Shown: positions 35,965-45,412 of the stretch, one piece after another
Numbering within the stretch: position 1 is the first letter of the stretch
Layout of the letters: each line of letters starts with the position of its first letter
NCBI RefSeq assembly: GCF_019511345.1
Contig: NZ_JAEUAK010000003.1
Location: forward strand, 558,001-622,000
DNA from: Rhizobium mesosinicum
Lineage (GTDB): Bacteria > Pseudomonadota > Alphaproteobacteria > Rhizobiales > Rhizobiaceae
Reading direction: 5' to 3'
DNA length: 64,000 nucleotides
Program-made: the position numbers and the translations under genes
Notes under the pieces: generated by a model
Database searches by the model: none
Seen by the model: the letters and a program-made list of their open reading frames with translations, nothing else
What the model was told of the DNA's origin: nothing

Positions 35965-37242
35965 TCAGGCTTCATCAGCAGGCAGAACGAAGGGCAGGGC
36001 GCTCTTCACCGCAAATCCCGCAATGTAGTCCGGCAGTTTCGACGGATCGAAAACATGGCCGTCCATGAAGCGGTCGTTTTCGTCGGCGCCCTCGATGCGT
36101 ACATCGGCATCGATGGGTGCACTGCCCTCGCCAAGGGCCGTGCGGTAAAGGTCCGGGCGATAGGCGGAAGCGGCCGCGCGTGCGGGGTTGAGTCCGAGTT
36201 CGGCCTGACCCCAGCGGATCATCTGGCTATAGATCCACAGCGCCTGGCTTGTGCGCGGATAATTGGCAAAGCCCGAATGGAACATGAAGTAATTGTCAAT
36301 GATGCGCCGGTTCCCCTTCGCATCGAGGCTGAACTCGCCGGCCAGCACATGGCGGATGATGTGGACCGGGGCTGCGATGTAGCGGGCTTCCGCCAGGGCT
36401 TCGGCAAGCGCATCGTGGTTTTCCGGCCGGTCGCACCAGCGTGCCGCTGCGTCGAGAGCGACGATCAGCCGGGAGACGGTTTCCTGATGACTGTCCGCCC
36501 ACTCCGGGCGCATGCCGATCACCTTTTCCGGTGCAGATGGCCAGATATCCTGTTTGGCAGCGACGATACGCCCGACGCCACGCTCTGACGCCACCATGTT
36601 CCAGGGTGCGCCGACACAAAAGCCATCGATCGCGCCGGCGGCCAGCGCGTCGGAGGTCAGTGGCGGCGGCACGACGACGAGTTTGACGTCCTTGTCCGGG
36701 TCGATGCCGCCGGCGGCGAGCCAGTAGCGGAATTCGTAATTATGCGAGGAAAAGGGATAGGTGACCCCGAAGGTCGGCAGCGGCTCGCCGCTTGCCTTCA
36801 TTGCCGCCAGCACCGTTGAGAGGGCCTGGGCGTTTTCCAGTGCACTGGCAGTTTCGGAAAGCCCGGTCGTATTCCGCATCCTGTCGAAAAGGCGGGTCGA
36901 CAGCGTAATCGCATTTCCGCCGCGCCCGAGAGAAAAAGGCGTAATCGTCGGTGACGGATTGGAGCCGAGGCCGAGCATGGAGGCAACGGGCATAGGCGAG
37001 AGCATGTGGGCGATATCGAACTGCCGGAAAGCGAGGCGGTCGCGGATGTTTGCCCAGGAGACGTCCTTGACGAGATCGAGCGTCAAGCCCTCCCGCTTGG
37101 CAAAACCGAATTCTGCTGCCGCGATGAGCACGGAAGCGTCGATGAGCGGAATGAAGCCGGCCCGCAGCGTTTTGGAACCTCCGCCGTTGGCATGTGCGGG
37201 TGCCGGCAGACCGGCATCGGGATCGAAGCTTTTCGTCATCAT
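35965..37242 (-). CDS. nasS: NasS-type cytoplasmic nitrate sensor
   Basis: A 425-residue NrtA-like protein without any signal peptide (MMTKSFDPDAGLPAPAHANGGG). It keeps the nitrate-binding-protein fold: LRAGFIPLIDASVLIAAAEFGFAKREGL, VSWANIRDRLAFRQFDIAHMLSPMP, VTYPFSSHNYEFRYWLAAGGIDPDKDVKLVVVPPP, FCVGAPWNMVASE. In the described NasS/NasT system NasS holds NasT inactive and releases it on binding nitrate or nitrite. The ATG at 37242 has GGAG 5 bases upstream; an in-frame GTG at 37248 is less likely. It follows nasT by 43 bases on the same strand. Confidence 0.92.
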   Translation of the reverse strand: MMTKSFDPDAGLPAPAHANGGGSKTLRAGFIPLIDASVLIAAAEFGFAKREGLTLDLVKDVSWANIRDRLAFRQFDIAHMLSPMPVASMLGLGSNPSPTITPFSLGRGGNAITLSTRLFDRMRNTTGLSETASALENAQALSTVLAAMKASGEPLPTFGVTYPFSSHNYEFRYWLAAGGIDPDKDVKLVVVPPPLTSDALAAGAIDGFCVGAPWNMVASERGVGRIVAAKQDIWPSAPEKVIGMRPEWADSHQETVSRLIVALDAAARWCDRPENHDALAEALAEARYIAAPVHIIRHVLAGEFSLDAKGNRRIIDNYFMFHSGFANYPRTSQALWIYSQMIRWGQAELGLNPARAAASAYRPDLYRTALGEGSAPIDADVRIEGADENDRFMDGHVFDPSKLPDYIAGFAVKSALPFVLPADEA

Positions 37243-37285
37243 GTTCACTCCGGCTTCCTCCGGACAATCGCAACCAGACCGGTTA

Positions 37286-37873
37286 TCACATCAAAAGCCC
37301 TGCTGCGGTCACGACGCTCTGGGCGATGTCGGACATCTTCTTCTTCTCGTTCATTGCCGTCTGCCGAAGCAGCGCAAACGCTTCCTCCTCTGACAGGCCG
37401 CGCAACTTCATCAGTATGCCTTTGGCGCGCTCGACGATCTTGCGTTCCTCCAGGGCCGACTTGGCATCGGCAAGTTCACGCTGGAGCCGGTTGAAGGCAT
37501 TGAAGCGGCTGACCGCCATATCGAGAATGGGTTTGACGCGCTCCTTCTTCAGCCCGTCGACGATGTATGCCGACACGCCGGCATCCACCGCGGCCTCGAT
37601 GGAGGCCGTGTCGGAGCGGTCGACGAACATGGCAATCGGTCTGCCGACCGTGCGGGTCAACTGGAACAGATGCTCCATCATGTCGCGATTGGGGTTCTCG
37701 ATATCGATGATGATGACGTCGGGCCTCAGCGTATCGATGATGCGCGCCACACCCTGAACCTCGTGAATGACAGTCACGCGCGCATGGCCAGCCTCTCGCA
37801 GGCCCTCTTCGATGATGGAGGCGCGAATGGTATTTTCATCGATCACTAGAATGGTCAGATCGAGCCGGCTCAT
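37286..37873 (-). CDS. nasT: NasT-type ANTAR antiterminator
   Basis: A 195-residue response-regulator-like protein: receiver domain at 5-120 with Asp57 in VIIIDIENPN, a coiled segment (FNAFNRLQRELADAKSALEERKIVERAKG) and a C-terminal ANTAR domain (about 130-192; GILMKLRGLSEEEAFALLRQTAMNEKKKMSDIAQSVV). It should bind the nrtA leader RNA and allow read-through when nitrate has released it from NasS. It is the first gene of the minus-strand locus, with no obvious ribosome site before the ATG. It is divergent from a molybdenum oxidoreductase gene, with 218 AT-rich bases between them. Confidence 0.94.
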   Translation of the reverse strand: MSRLDLTILVIDENTIRASIIEEGLREAGHARVTVIHEVQGVARIIDTLRPDVIIIDIENPNRDMMEHLFQLTRTVGRPIAMFVDRSDTASIEAAVDAGVSAYIVDGLKKERVKPILDMAVSRFNAFNRLQRELADAKSALEERKIVERAKGILMKLRGLSEEEAFALLRQTAMNEKKKMSDIAQSVVTAAGLLM

Positions 37874-38091
37874 GTGTCATTTATGACGCAATGCAGCAAG
37901 GCCGACAAGGCGAAAAGGCAATTTAATAGGCATTTTGTAAAAATGATGAAATAATAATCTATTTGCTTTATATATGTGCAACCCTCCCGGATCCCTACAC
38001 TTGTCGACGACTGGCTATCTATGCCTCAGTATAATGCACCGCCCGGACATTCGCTGTTATCGTTGGGTTATCTTGAAGATGGAGAGTGAAG

Positions 38092-40395
38092 ATGAGTGAC
38101 GAACGTCCCGAAGGCGTTGAGGCGTACAGTCACCCCGCAGGGGGATGGGATGCGCTGAAAGCGGTGGCGAAAACGCTGAAGCATCAGCAGATCGTTGCAC
38201 AGGGCAGTACTACGCTGCTCAAGGCAAACCAGCCTGAAGGTTTCGATTGTCCCGGCTGCGCCTGGCCCGATCCTAAGCACACGTCTTCGTTTGAATTCTG
38301 CGAAAACGGTGCAAAAGCAATTACCTGGGAATCGACCGCCCGCCGTGTCGAGCCGGAATTCTTTGCCGAGCACACGGTTTCGGAACTTTGGGAATGGATC
38401 GATCACAAGCTCGAAGACCAAGGCCGCCTGACGCATCCATTGAAATACAATGGTGCCACCGACAAATACGAAGCCATCGATTGGGACCATGCCTTCGCTC
38501 TGATCGGTGCGGAGCTTAACAAGCTCGCGAGCCCACACGAGGCCGAGTTCTATACATCCGGTCGCGCGTCCAATGAAGCTGCTTTCCTCTATCAGCTTTT
38601 CGTTCGTGCCTATGGCACCAATAATTTCCCCGATTGTTCGAACATGTGCCATGAGGCGACCAGCGTCGGCCTGCCGCTGTCACTCGGCGTCGGAAAAGGT
38701 ACTGTAACGCTTGAGGATTTCGACGATGCCGATGCGATCTTCAGCTTCGGCCACAACCCGGGAACCAACCATCCTCGCATGATGACCACCTTGCATGAGG
38801 CGTCGCGGCGCGGCGTGCCCATCATCGTCTTTAACCCACTGAAGGAACGCGCACTGGAGCGTTTCGCCGCGCCGCAAAATCCAGTGGAGATGGTGACCCT
38901 ATCCTCGACGCGCATTGCATCAGCCTATCATCAGGTCCGCACCGGTGGCGACCTTGCAGCCCTTAAAGGGCTGATGAAGCTGATCTTCGAGCGCGACGAG
39001 GCGGATCTTGCGGTGGGGGGCGAAGGTGTTCTCGACCGGGCTTTCATTGCCGAACATACCATTGGTATCGATGCTCTGAAGGAAGATCTCGCAAATACCA
39101 GCTGGGCCGATATCCTCAGCGTGTCCGGCCTTACCATGGAGGCGCTGAACAGCGCCGTCGATGTCTATCTCAATGCTCGCAATGTCATTCTCTGCTACGG
39201 CATGGGCATCACGCAGCACGCGAACGGAACGGCGAATGTCCAGCAGCTTGCCAATTTCCTGATGCTGCGCGGCAATATCGGCCGCCCGGGCGCCGGCCTC
39301 TGCCCGTTGCGCGGTCACTCCAATGTGCAGGGCGACAGGACCGTCGGCATCACCGAGATTCCAAACAAGGCGCTGCTCGACGGTATGGAGCGCGCCTTTG
39401 GTTTCCGTCCTTCTGCAGAGAAAGGCCACAATGCGATCGAATCTATCGAGGCGATTGCGGCCGGCAAATCCAAGGCGCTGATCTGCCTCGGCGGCAACCT
39501 GGCTGTCGCCATGTCAGATCCTGACGTGACCTTCGCGGCGATGCGCAAGCTTGATCTTGCTGTCCATATCGCCACCAAGCTCAACCGCTCGCACCTCCTG
39601 ACGGCAAAGACCTCGATCATCCTCCCCTGCCTCGGGCGGACCGACCTCGATACCCAGGCATCAGGTCCGCAAGCGGTTACGGTCGAGGATTCCATGTCCA
39701 TGGTGCATGCTTCGCGCGGCTTCCTGAAGCCGCCGAGCGAATTGCTGAAATCCGAACCGGCCATCATCGCAGGCATCGCAATGGCCACACTCGGTACAAA
39801 ATACGATATCGACTGGGACGGGCTGATCGCCAATTACGATCGCATTCGCGAAAAGATCGAAGTGGTCTTCCCGGATTTTCATGAGTTCAACAGCCGCGTC
39901 CGGGTCCGCGGCGGCTTCCGGCTCGATGTTCCGGCCTCCTATCGCGTCTGGAAGACCGCGAGCGGAAAGGCGAATTTCCTCGTCGCTCCCGGTCTCGACG
40001 AAGATCCCCGCCTGAAGGACCCGACGACATTGGTGCTGACGACGCTGCGCAGTCATGACCAGTACAACACGACCGTCTATGGTCTCGACGATCGCTATCG
40101 CGGCATCTTCGGCCGCCGTGACGTCATCTTCATGAGCAGTCGGGATCTTGCGGAACGGGGCCTGCGTGACGGAGACAGGATCGATATCCGCTCCGCCGCG
40201 GGTAACGGCGGCGGGAAAACCGTCATCGGTTTCACGGCTGTCGAGTACAATATCCCCGTCGGTTCCGTGGCCGGTTATTATCCGGAAATGAATGCGGTGA
40301 TCGCCCTTGATCACTACGATCGCAAGTCGGGCACGCCGAGTTACAAGGGCGTCCCCGTCACGATCGCCAAGAGCGAGGCCCAAGCTGCGGCTTAG
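38092..40395 (+). CDS. FdhF/YdeP family molybdopterin oxidoreductase
   Basis: A 767-residue protein of the YdeP branch of formate-dehydrogenase-like molybdopterin oxidoreductases. N-terminal cysteines (DCPGCAWPDP, Cys53 and Cys56, and FEFC, Cys70) may bind an Fe-S cluster. The Mo-bis-MGD core is intact (FYTSGRASNEAAFLYQLFVRAYGTNNFPDCSNMCHEAT with a candidate Cys ligand in NMCHE; GNIGRPGAGLCPLRGHSNVQG; C-terminal MopB region TTLRSHDQYNTTVYGLDDRYRGI). The physiological substrate of this family is not settled; in E. coli YdeP is tied to acid resistance. The ATG has GGAG at 7 bases. It is divergent from nasT and convergent with a lacI-type gene 11 bases away. No fdhD or electron-transfer subunit is next to it. 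Confidence 0.9.
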   Translation: MSDERPEGVEAYSHPAGGWDALKAVAKTLKHQQIVAQGSTTLLKANQPEGFDCPGCAWPDPKHTSSFEFCENGAKAITWESTARRVEPEFFAEHTVSELWEWIDHKLEDQGRLTHPLKYNGATDKYEAIDWDHAFALIGAELNKLASPHEAEFYTSGRASNEAAFLYQLFVRAYGTNNFPDCSNMCHEATSVGLPLSLGVGKGTVTLEDFDDADAIFSFGHNPGTNHPRMMTTLHEASRRGVPIIVFNPLKERALERFAAPQNPVEMVTLSSTRIASAYHQVRTGGDLAALKGLMKLIFERDEADLAVGGEGVLDRAFIAEHTIGIDALKEDLANTSWADILSVSGLTMEALNSAVDVYLNARNVILCYGMGITQHANGTANVQQLANFLMLRGNIGRPGAGLCPLRGHSNVQGDRTVGITEIPNKALLDGMERAFGFRPSAEKGHNAIESIEAIAAGKSKALICLGGNLAVAMSDPDVTFAAMRKLDLAVHIATKLNRSHLLTAKTSIILPCLGRTDLDTQASGPQAVTVEDSMSMVHASRGFLKPPSELLKSEPAIIAGIAMATLGTKYDIDWDGLIANYDRIREKIEVVFPDFHEFNSRVRVRGGFRLDVPASYRVWKTASGKANFLVAPGLDEDPRLKDPTTLVLTTLRSHDQYNTTVYGLDDRYRGIFGRRDVIFMSSRDLAERGLRDGDRIDIRSAAGNGGGKTVIGFTAVEYNIPVGSVAGYYPEMNAVIALDHYDRKSGTPSYKGVPVTIAKSEAQAAA

Positions 40396-40406
40396 AGCCT
40401 TTCCTC

Positions 40407-41429
40407 CTAACTCGAAACCGCAACGGTCACCCCCGTGCTCTCGCGAGCGATGACCTCGAAGCCGAGATCGATCTGGTTTGGTGTCTGACGGCTCGTCGAA
40501 TTGAGGGCCGCCAGCACTTTTTCGGCGGCAAGTTTGCCCGTCTCGAAACGTCTCGTCATGATCGATGAGAGGGACGGTGACGCACAGGCGGAAAATTCCA
40601 GATCATGAAAACCGATGATGGCGATATCGTCAGGCACGCGGATGCCGCGCTTGCGGCACTCCTGCATGGCGCCGAGTGCCACGTTGTCGTCGGTGCAGAA
40701 GATCGCTTCCGGGTGGTCGCCGCGTTCATGCATAAAGGCCAGGAGGTCGGAGCCAAGCGCAACCGAGCTGTGCCGCGGCCGCTGAGTGACGATCTCAAGA
40801 TTCTCCAGGTCCGCTTCCTGCATCGCCAGACGATAGCCGTCGAAGCGGGACTGGGAACGATGGTCGAGGTTGCCTGCCAAAAAGGCAATACGGCTGAAGC
40901 CGCGGTCGATGAGATGCTGCGTTGCCGCCTGCCCGGCGCGATCCTGCAGCATGCCAATATTAAGGTCGATCGGATCGGGCGACAACTCGAACGTCTCGAC
41001 AACGGGCAAATGTGCCCGCGTCAGAAGTTGATGGGCAAGCTGCGTATGATGAACGCCGGCGATAATGATTGCTTCGACCCGCTGGCCGAGCAATACCTTA
41101 ATCGCATTCTCCTCCTCCTGCTCCGAATACCGGCTGTTGACGACGATCACCTGGAAGCCGGCACCGACAAGTACTTCGTGCAGTGCAAAAAGATATTCGG
41201 CAAAGATCACGTTGTAGAGGGTCGGCACAATGACGCCGATTGCATGCGTGCGGGATGAGGCAAGCCGGCTGGCCGCGATGTTGGGGACGTAACCGAGTTC
41301 CTGAATGGCGGCATTCACGCGCCGCCGCAGCGCCTCCGAGACCGCGTCGGGCTTGCGAAGTACGCGTGAAACCGTGATAGGGCTGACGCCAGCCAGATTT
41401 GCCACATCATCCAAAGTTATTCTTCGCAT
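40407..41429 (-). CDS. LacI family regulator of the CUT2 sugar operon
   Basis: A 340-residue LacI/GalR repressor. The helix-turn-helix is at 3-25 (ITLDDVANLAGVSPITVSRVLRK), the hinge near 48-58 (NIAASRLASSR), then the sugar-binding domain (AIGVIVPTLYNVIFAEYLFALHEVLVGAGFQVI; FCTDDNVALGAMQECRKRGIRVPDDIAIIGF). The GntR/IdnR-like HTH sequence hints at a sugar acid or polyol ligand, but this is weak. It is transcribed away from the importer at 41664-46392 and likely binds the palindromes between them. Confidence 0.93.
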   Translation of the reverse strand: MRRITLDDVANLAGVSPITVSRVLRKPDAVSEALRRRVNAAIQELGYVPNIAASRLASSRTHAIGVIVPTLYNVIFAEYLFALHEVLVGAGFQVIVVNSRYSEQEEENAIKVLLGQRVEAIIIAGVHHTQLAHQLLTRAHLPVVETFELSPDPIDLNIGMLQDRAGQAATQHLIDRGFSRIAFLAGNLDHRSQSRFDGYRLAMQEADLENLEIVTQRPRHSSVALGSDLLAFMHERGDHPEAIFCTDDNVALGAMQECRKRGIRVPDDIAIIGFHDLEFSACASPSLSSIMTRRFETGKLAAEKVLAALNSTSRQTPNQIDLGFEVIARESTGVTVAVSS

Positions 41430-41510
41430 TGCCTCTCACTCTAACAGAACAATTCATATTGATCCGTAAATCATCTCGCAGTTGCGAAATATCTATCATG
41501 ATTAGCGTAG

Positions 41511-41549
41511 TTGACAGCGCTAGCAAATCCGATTTGACAGCGCTGTCAA
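41511..41549. promoter_or_regulatory. Double LacI operator between regulator and importer
   Basis: TTGACAGCGCTGTCAA (41534-41549) is a perfect 16-bp palindrome, and TTGACAGCGCTAGCAA (41511-41526) is the same site with one changed base pair of symmetry. Their centres are 23 bases apart. Both lie in the divergent promoter region, and their TTGACA halves could double as -35 elements, so bound repressor would block RNA polymerase. Confidence 0.75.
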
Positions 41550-41663
41550 CTATGTTACGCTCAAATCGTACCGGAAAGGGATGGGATGGAGCCTTCCCGG
41601 AATCAGCATGCCAATAATATCTTGTGGAGGGGCGGCTCGGGCCGCCTGAGGAGGAGGTATTCA

Positions 41664-42803
41664 ATGTTCAAGGTGAAAAAAGCTAAGATGGCTGGTGCCG
41701 CCGCATTTTCCGCGTCGGCCTTTGCTCTTCTCTGCAGCACGGCCATGGCGGAGCCAAAGGTTGTGTCCGGACCCGCCGCCGATCCGGATTGCATGGTTCC
41801 ATGGTCAGCTGAAACCCAGTTCTTGCAATTTCCGAAGAAGGATGGCCCATACCGTATCGCGCTTGCTAACGGCTATATCGCCAATACATGGCGCATCCAG
41901 ATGGTCCAGACGGCAAAGGCCTATGCCGCCCAGCCCGACGTTGCTGCCAAGCTGAAAGAGTTCAAGGTCGTCTCGACCGGCGAGGATGTTCCGGCCCAGA
42001 TTTCGGCGATCAACAACTTCATCGATGCTGGTTACGATGCCATCGTCGTCAATGCTCAGAACCCGACAGCGTTCGGTCCGGTTATCAAGCGCGCCAAAAA
42101 AGCCGGCGTCGTTCTCGTCGCCTTCGACAATATTCTCGACACCAAGGATGCGATCAATGTCAACGTCGATCAGAAAGGCCTTGGTGCTCTCTGGGCCGAT
42201 TGGCTGGTGAAGCACCTGCCGCAAGGCGGCAAGATCCTGGAAGTGCGCGGTGTTGCCGGCACCTCCGTCGATACGGATCGTCATAACGGTATCCACGAAA
42301 CGCTGGACGCTTCGGGCAAGAAGTTCACCGTCACCGAAGTCGTCGGCAAGTGGGATGACGGAGTCGCGCAGAAGGCAACCGCTGATGCGATCGCCACCAA
42401 TGGCCCATTTGACGGCATTACCGCGCAGGGCGGCGATACTGGCGTGGTGCAGGCGATGATCGATGCAAAGCATCCCTTCGTGCCTTTCGGTGGTGAGACA
42501 GAGAACGGCTTCCGCAAATTCTGCGCCGCCCATGCGGCAGATGGCCTGAAATGCTCGTCGGCCGGTACTGGCCCGGCACAGGTTGCTGTTGCCATCAAGA
42601 CGGCCATTGCGGCACTTGAGGGCAAGGTCGTTCCTCAGGCCGTCAAGCTGCCGACGGCACTCGTTTCCGATCCCGATTTCAAGGAAGGTGAGGACTACTA
42701 TCCAAAGGAATCCGATAACTTTTTCGTCGGCAACTCTTTCCCGACCTGTGGCATCAACTTCTCCGCACAGGAAATCATGGGGCAGACCAAGGAAAACCAG
42801 TAA
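41664..42803 (+). CDS. CUT2 sugar-binding protein
   Basis: A 379-residue periplasmic binding protein of the ribose/galactose (Peripla_BP_4) type. The start at 41664 has a strong GAGGAGGT ribosome site and gives a signal peptide (MFKVKKAKMAGAAAFSASAFALLCSTAMA). The ligand domain shows the IALANGYIANTWRIQMVQTAKAY, AISAINNFIDAGYDAIVVNAQNPTAF and GITAQGGDTGVVQAMIDAKHP motifs. The mature protein has four cysteines (in PDCMVPW, KFCAAH, LKCSSA and FPTCGIN), unusual for this class and possibly disulfide-forming. Sugar unknown. First gene of a four-gene operon. Confidence 0.9.
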   Translation: MFKVKKAKMAGAAAFSASAFALLCSTAMAEPKVVSGPAADPDCMVPWSAETQFLQFPKKDGPYRIALANGYIANTWRIQMVQTAKAYAAQPDVAAKLKEFKVVSTGEDVPAQISAINNFIDAGYDAIVVNAQNPTAFGPVIKRAKKAGVVLVAFDNILDTKDAINVNVDQKGLGALWADWLVKHLPQGGKILEVRGVAGTSVDTDRHNGIHETLDASGKKFTVTEVVGKWDDGVAQKATADAIATNGPFDGITAQGGDTGVVQAMIDAKHPFVPFGGETENGFRKFCAAHAADGLKCSSAGTGPAQVAVAIKTAIAALEGKVVPQAVKLPTALVSDPDFKEGEDYYPKESDNFFVGNSFPTCGINFSAQEIMGQTKENQ

Positions 42804-42881
42804 ACGCCACCATCCGGACCTGACTGCGGGCGTTCGCGCCCGCAGTCTCGATCTCGACACCACCGAATGGAGGCTGGATGC

Positions 42882-44420
42882 ATGATCCTTTCTGAACCGC
42901 TTCTGCGCATGGAAGGCATATCGAAACGCTATGGCGGTGCGATTGCGCTGAAAGAAGCCAATATCGCTGTTCGACCGGGCGCGATCCATGCCGTGCTCGG
43001 CGAAAACGGCGCCGGCAAATCGACGCTCATCAAGATTATGGCCGGTGTAGTAGCGCCCGATGAAGGACGCATGCTGCTCGACGGAAATGAAGTCTCCTTC
43101 GCGTCACCGGCCGCCGCCAATGGCGCCGGTATCGTTTGTGTTTTCCAGGAATTGTCGCTTATTCCCGATCTTTCGGTGGCCGACAATATCGTCATCAGCA
43201 ATCCGCCGCTGCGTTTCGGTATGATCGATCGCAAAAGACAGCGCCAGATTGCCGAGGAAGCACTCGCTCGCGCCGGTGCTGCCGATATCCATCCGTCGTC
43301 CCTGGTGAAGGATTTGCCGCTTTCTCGCCGGCAGATGGTGGAGATCGCCAAGGCGCTGGCCCGCAAGCCGCGTTTGATGATCCTCGACGAGGCCACCTCG
43401 GCCTTGACCCAGTCGGATGTCGAGAAGGTTTTCGGCGTGCTTAAGCAACTCAGGGCCGAAGGCATGGCGCTGATCTATATTTCGCACCGCATGCATGAGA
43501 TTGCACAACTGGCCGACGACTGCACGGTCTTTAGAAACGGCCGCAGCATCGAATCCTATCCTGCCGGCAGCAAGAGTGACCAGCAGGTCGTGGAACTGAT
43601 GATCGGCCGTGAATATACCAACGTCTTTCCGCCCAAGCCGATGCAGCCGAGGGCAGCCACGCCGGTTCTGTCCTGTCGCGACCTTTCCTGGGGAGACCGG
43701 CTTTCCGGAATCAATTTCGATGTGCGGCCGGGCGAGATTATCGGCTTCGGCGGATTGGACGGGCAGGGGCAGCGAGAATTGCTTCTGGCGCTTTTCGGCG
43801 TGCTGCGCGACCTTAAGGGCGAGGTGGCGATTGATGGCAAGCCGGTTGCGTTGAAGAGCCCCGGCGAAGCGAAATCGGGCGAGATCTCAATGGCGCTGAT
43901 CCCAGAGGATCGTAAGACCGAGGGGCTGATGCTGCCAATGACGGTGCGCGAGAACCTCTCGATTGCGGCACTCGACCGCGTTTCGCGCAACGGCGTTATT
44001 GATCGGGCAGCCGAGCTTCGCGAAATCGACGAGCTGCTGAAGCTTCTGGCGATCAAGGCCGCGACGATCGATATGCCCGTCGCCTCGCTGTCAGGTGGCA
44101 ACCAGCAGAAAGTGGTGATCGCCAAATGGCTGATGAACCGCCCGCGCATCATTCTGCTCAACGATCCGACCCGCGGTATCGATGTCGGCACCAAGCAGGA
44201 AATCTATGCCCTGCTGCGCAAGCTTGCAGATGCGGGTGCCGCCATCATCTTCTATTCGACCGACTATGATGAACTGATCGGCTGCTGCGATCGTGTGCTC
44301 GTCATGTATGATGGCAGCATCATTCGCGTTCTGGAAGGAAACGAGATCAACGAGCGCGAGCTCATCAGCGCCGCCCTCAATATCGACGCCAGTCAAGCAC
44401 AGCAAAGGATAGCCCAATGA
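42882..44420 (+). CDS. CUT2 sugar ABC ATPase (RbsA-like)
   Basis: A 512-residue protein with two ABC domains, as in RbsA/MglA. The N-terminal domain has Walker A GENGAGKST at 40-48. As usual for the class, the C-terminal domain has a degenerate Walker A (GFGGLDGQGQRELLLALFG) but a canonical signature (LSGGNQQK) and Walker B (IILLNDPTRGIDVGTK). The ATG at 42882 has GGAGG 8 bases upstream. Energises the two permeases that follow. Confidence 0.94.
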   Translation: MILSEPLLRMEGISKRYGGAIALKEANIAVRPGAIHAVLGENGAGKSTLIKIMAGVVAPDEGRMLLDGNEVSFASPAAANGAGIVCVFQELSLIPDLSVADNIVISNPPLRFGMIDRKRQRQIAEEALARAGAADIHPSSLVKDLPLSRRQMVEIAKALARKPRLMILDEATSALTQSDVEKVFGVLKQLRAEGMALIYISHRMHEIAQLADDCTVFRNGRSIESYPAGSKSDQQVVELMIGREYTNVFPPKPMQPRAATPVLSCRDLSWGDRLSGINFDVRPGEIIGFGGLDGQGQRELLLALFGVLRDLKGEVAIDGKPVALKSPGEAKSGEISMALIPEDRKTEGLMLPMTVRENLSIAALDRVSRNGVIDRAAELREIDELLKLLAIKAATIDMPVASLSGGNQQKVVIAKWLMNRPRIILLNDPTRGIDVGTKQEIYALLRKLADAGAAIIFYSTDYDELIGCCDRVLVMYDGSIIRVLEGNEINERELISAALNIDASQAQQRIAQ

Positions 44421-45412
44421 GCATGCAGGCGAGCGGCGAATGGCGCTATCGGTACGTTCAGCAGAAGGGCACGCTCTTTGCTGCCCTTCTCTTCATCCTG
44501 ATGTTCATCATCTATGTCTCGAACCATCCCGCCGGCTTTACGCCCAACGTGGTACAGACGGCCGCCAACAAGGCAACGCTGCTTGCCTTCGTGGCCATGG
44601 CGCAGTGTTTCGTGGTGATCACGGCGGGCATCGATCTTTCGGTTGGCATGATCCTGATCCTGTGCAACTGCCTCGCATCGTGGCTCGTCGTGGGTACGCC
44701 GCTGCAGACGGGGCTTGGCGTCATTGCCGTACTCCTGACGGGTCTTGCCTGCGGCCTGCTCAATGGGCTGGTCATCATCTTCGGTCGGTTGCAGCCCATC
44801 GTCACGACGATTGCGACCAGCGCGGTCTTCTACGGACTGGCGCTGTTGCTGCGGCCCACACCCGGCGGCTCGGTCAACGAGGATCTCGCCGATGCCTTCA
44901 CCTCGACGTTTTTGGGCGTCATCCCGGCAAGCCTTGTCGTGCTCGCTCTAGTCATCCTGGTGATCTGGGTGCCGTTCAGCCGTTCCGTGTTCGGCCGCAC
45001 CGCCTATGCAGTCGGATCGGCGGAAAACGCCGCCTATATGTCGGCTATGCCGGTGAAGCGGGCAAAGCTTGCCGCCTATGCGCTGGCTGGCCTACTGTCA
45101 GCGGTCGGCGGGCTTTATTTGACCTTCTTTTCCTATACGGGCGAGGCGGCCTTTGCGAGCGGCAACGCCTATACGCTCTATTCGATTGCGGCAGTGGTGC
45201 TCGGCGGCGTTTCGCTCGCAGGCGGTAAGGGAAGTGCCATTGGCGCGGTATTCGGCGCGCTCGCCTTCCGCACCATCGGCGACCTCTTGTTCGTCTTCGA
45301 CTTCGACCCGCTCTGGCAGCCGCTTTTCCAGGGTGTTGTGCTGATGCTGGCAGTCAGCATCGGCTGCATCGGCCTATCGCGGGTGCGCAATCGTCTGGAG
45401 TGGTTCCAATGA
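44417..45412 (+). CDS. CUT2 sugar ABC permease 1 (RbsC-like)
   Basis: A 331-residue inner-membrane permease of the BPD_transp_2 family with 8-10 membrane segments, starting with TLFAALLFILMFIIYVS. The conserved ITAGIDLSVGMILILCNCLASWLV and FGRTAYAVGSAENAAYMSAMPVKRAKLAAYALAGLLSAVGGLYL motifs are present. Its ATG overlaps the ATPase stop by 4 bases (ATGA). Confidence 0.94.
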   Translation: MSMQASGEWRYRYVQQKGTLFAALLFILMFIIYVSNHPAGFTPNVVQTAANKATLLAFVAMAQCFVVITAGIDLSVGMILILCNCLASWLVVGTPLQTGLGVIAVLLTGLACGLLNGLVIIFGRLQPIVTTIATSAVFYGLALLLRPTPGGSVNEDLADAFTSTFLGVIPASLVVLALVILVIWVPFSRSVFGRTAYAVGSAENAAYMSAMPVKRAKLAAYALAGLLSAVGGLYLTFFSYTGEAAFASGNAYTLYSIAAVVLGGVSLAGGKGSAIGAVFGALAFRTIGDLLFVFDFDPLWQPLFQGVVLMLAVSIGCIGLSRVRNRLEWFQ

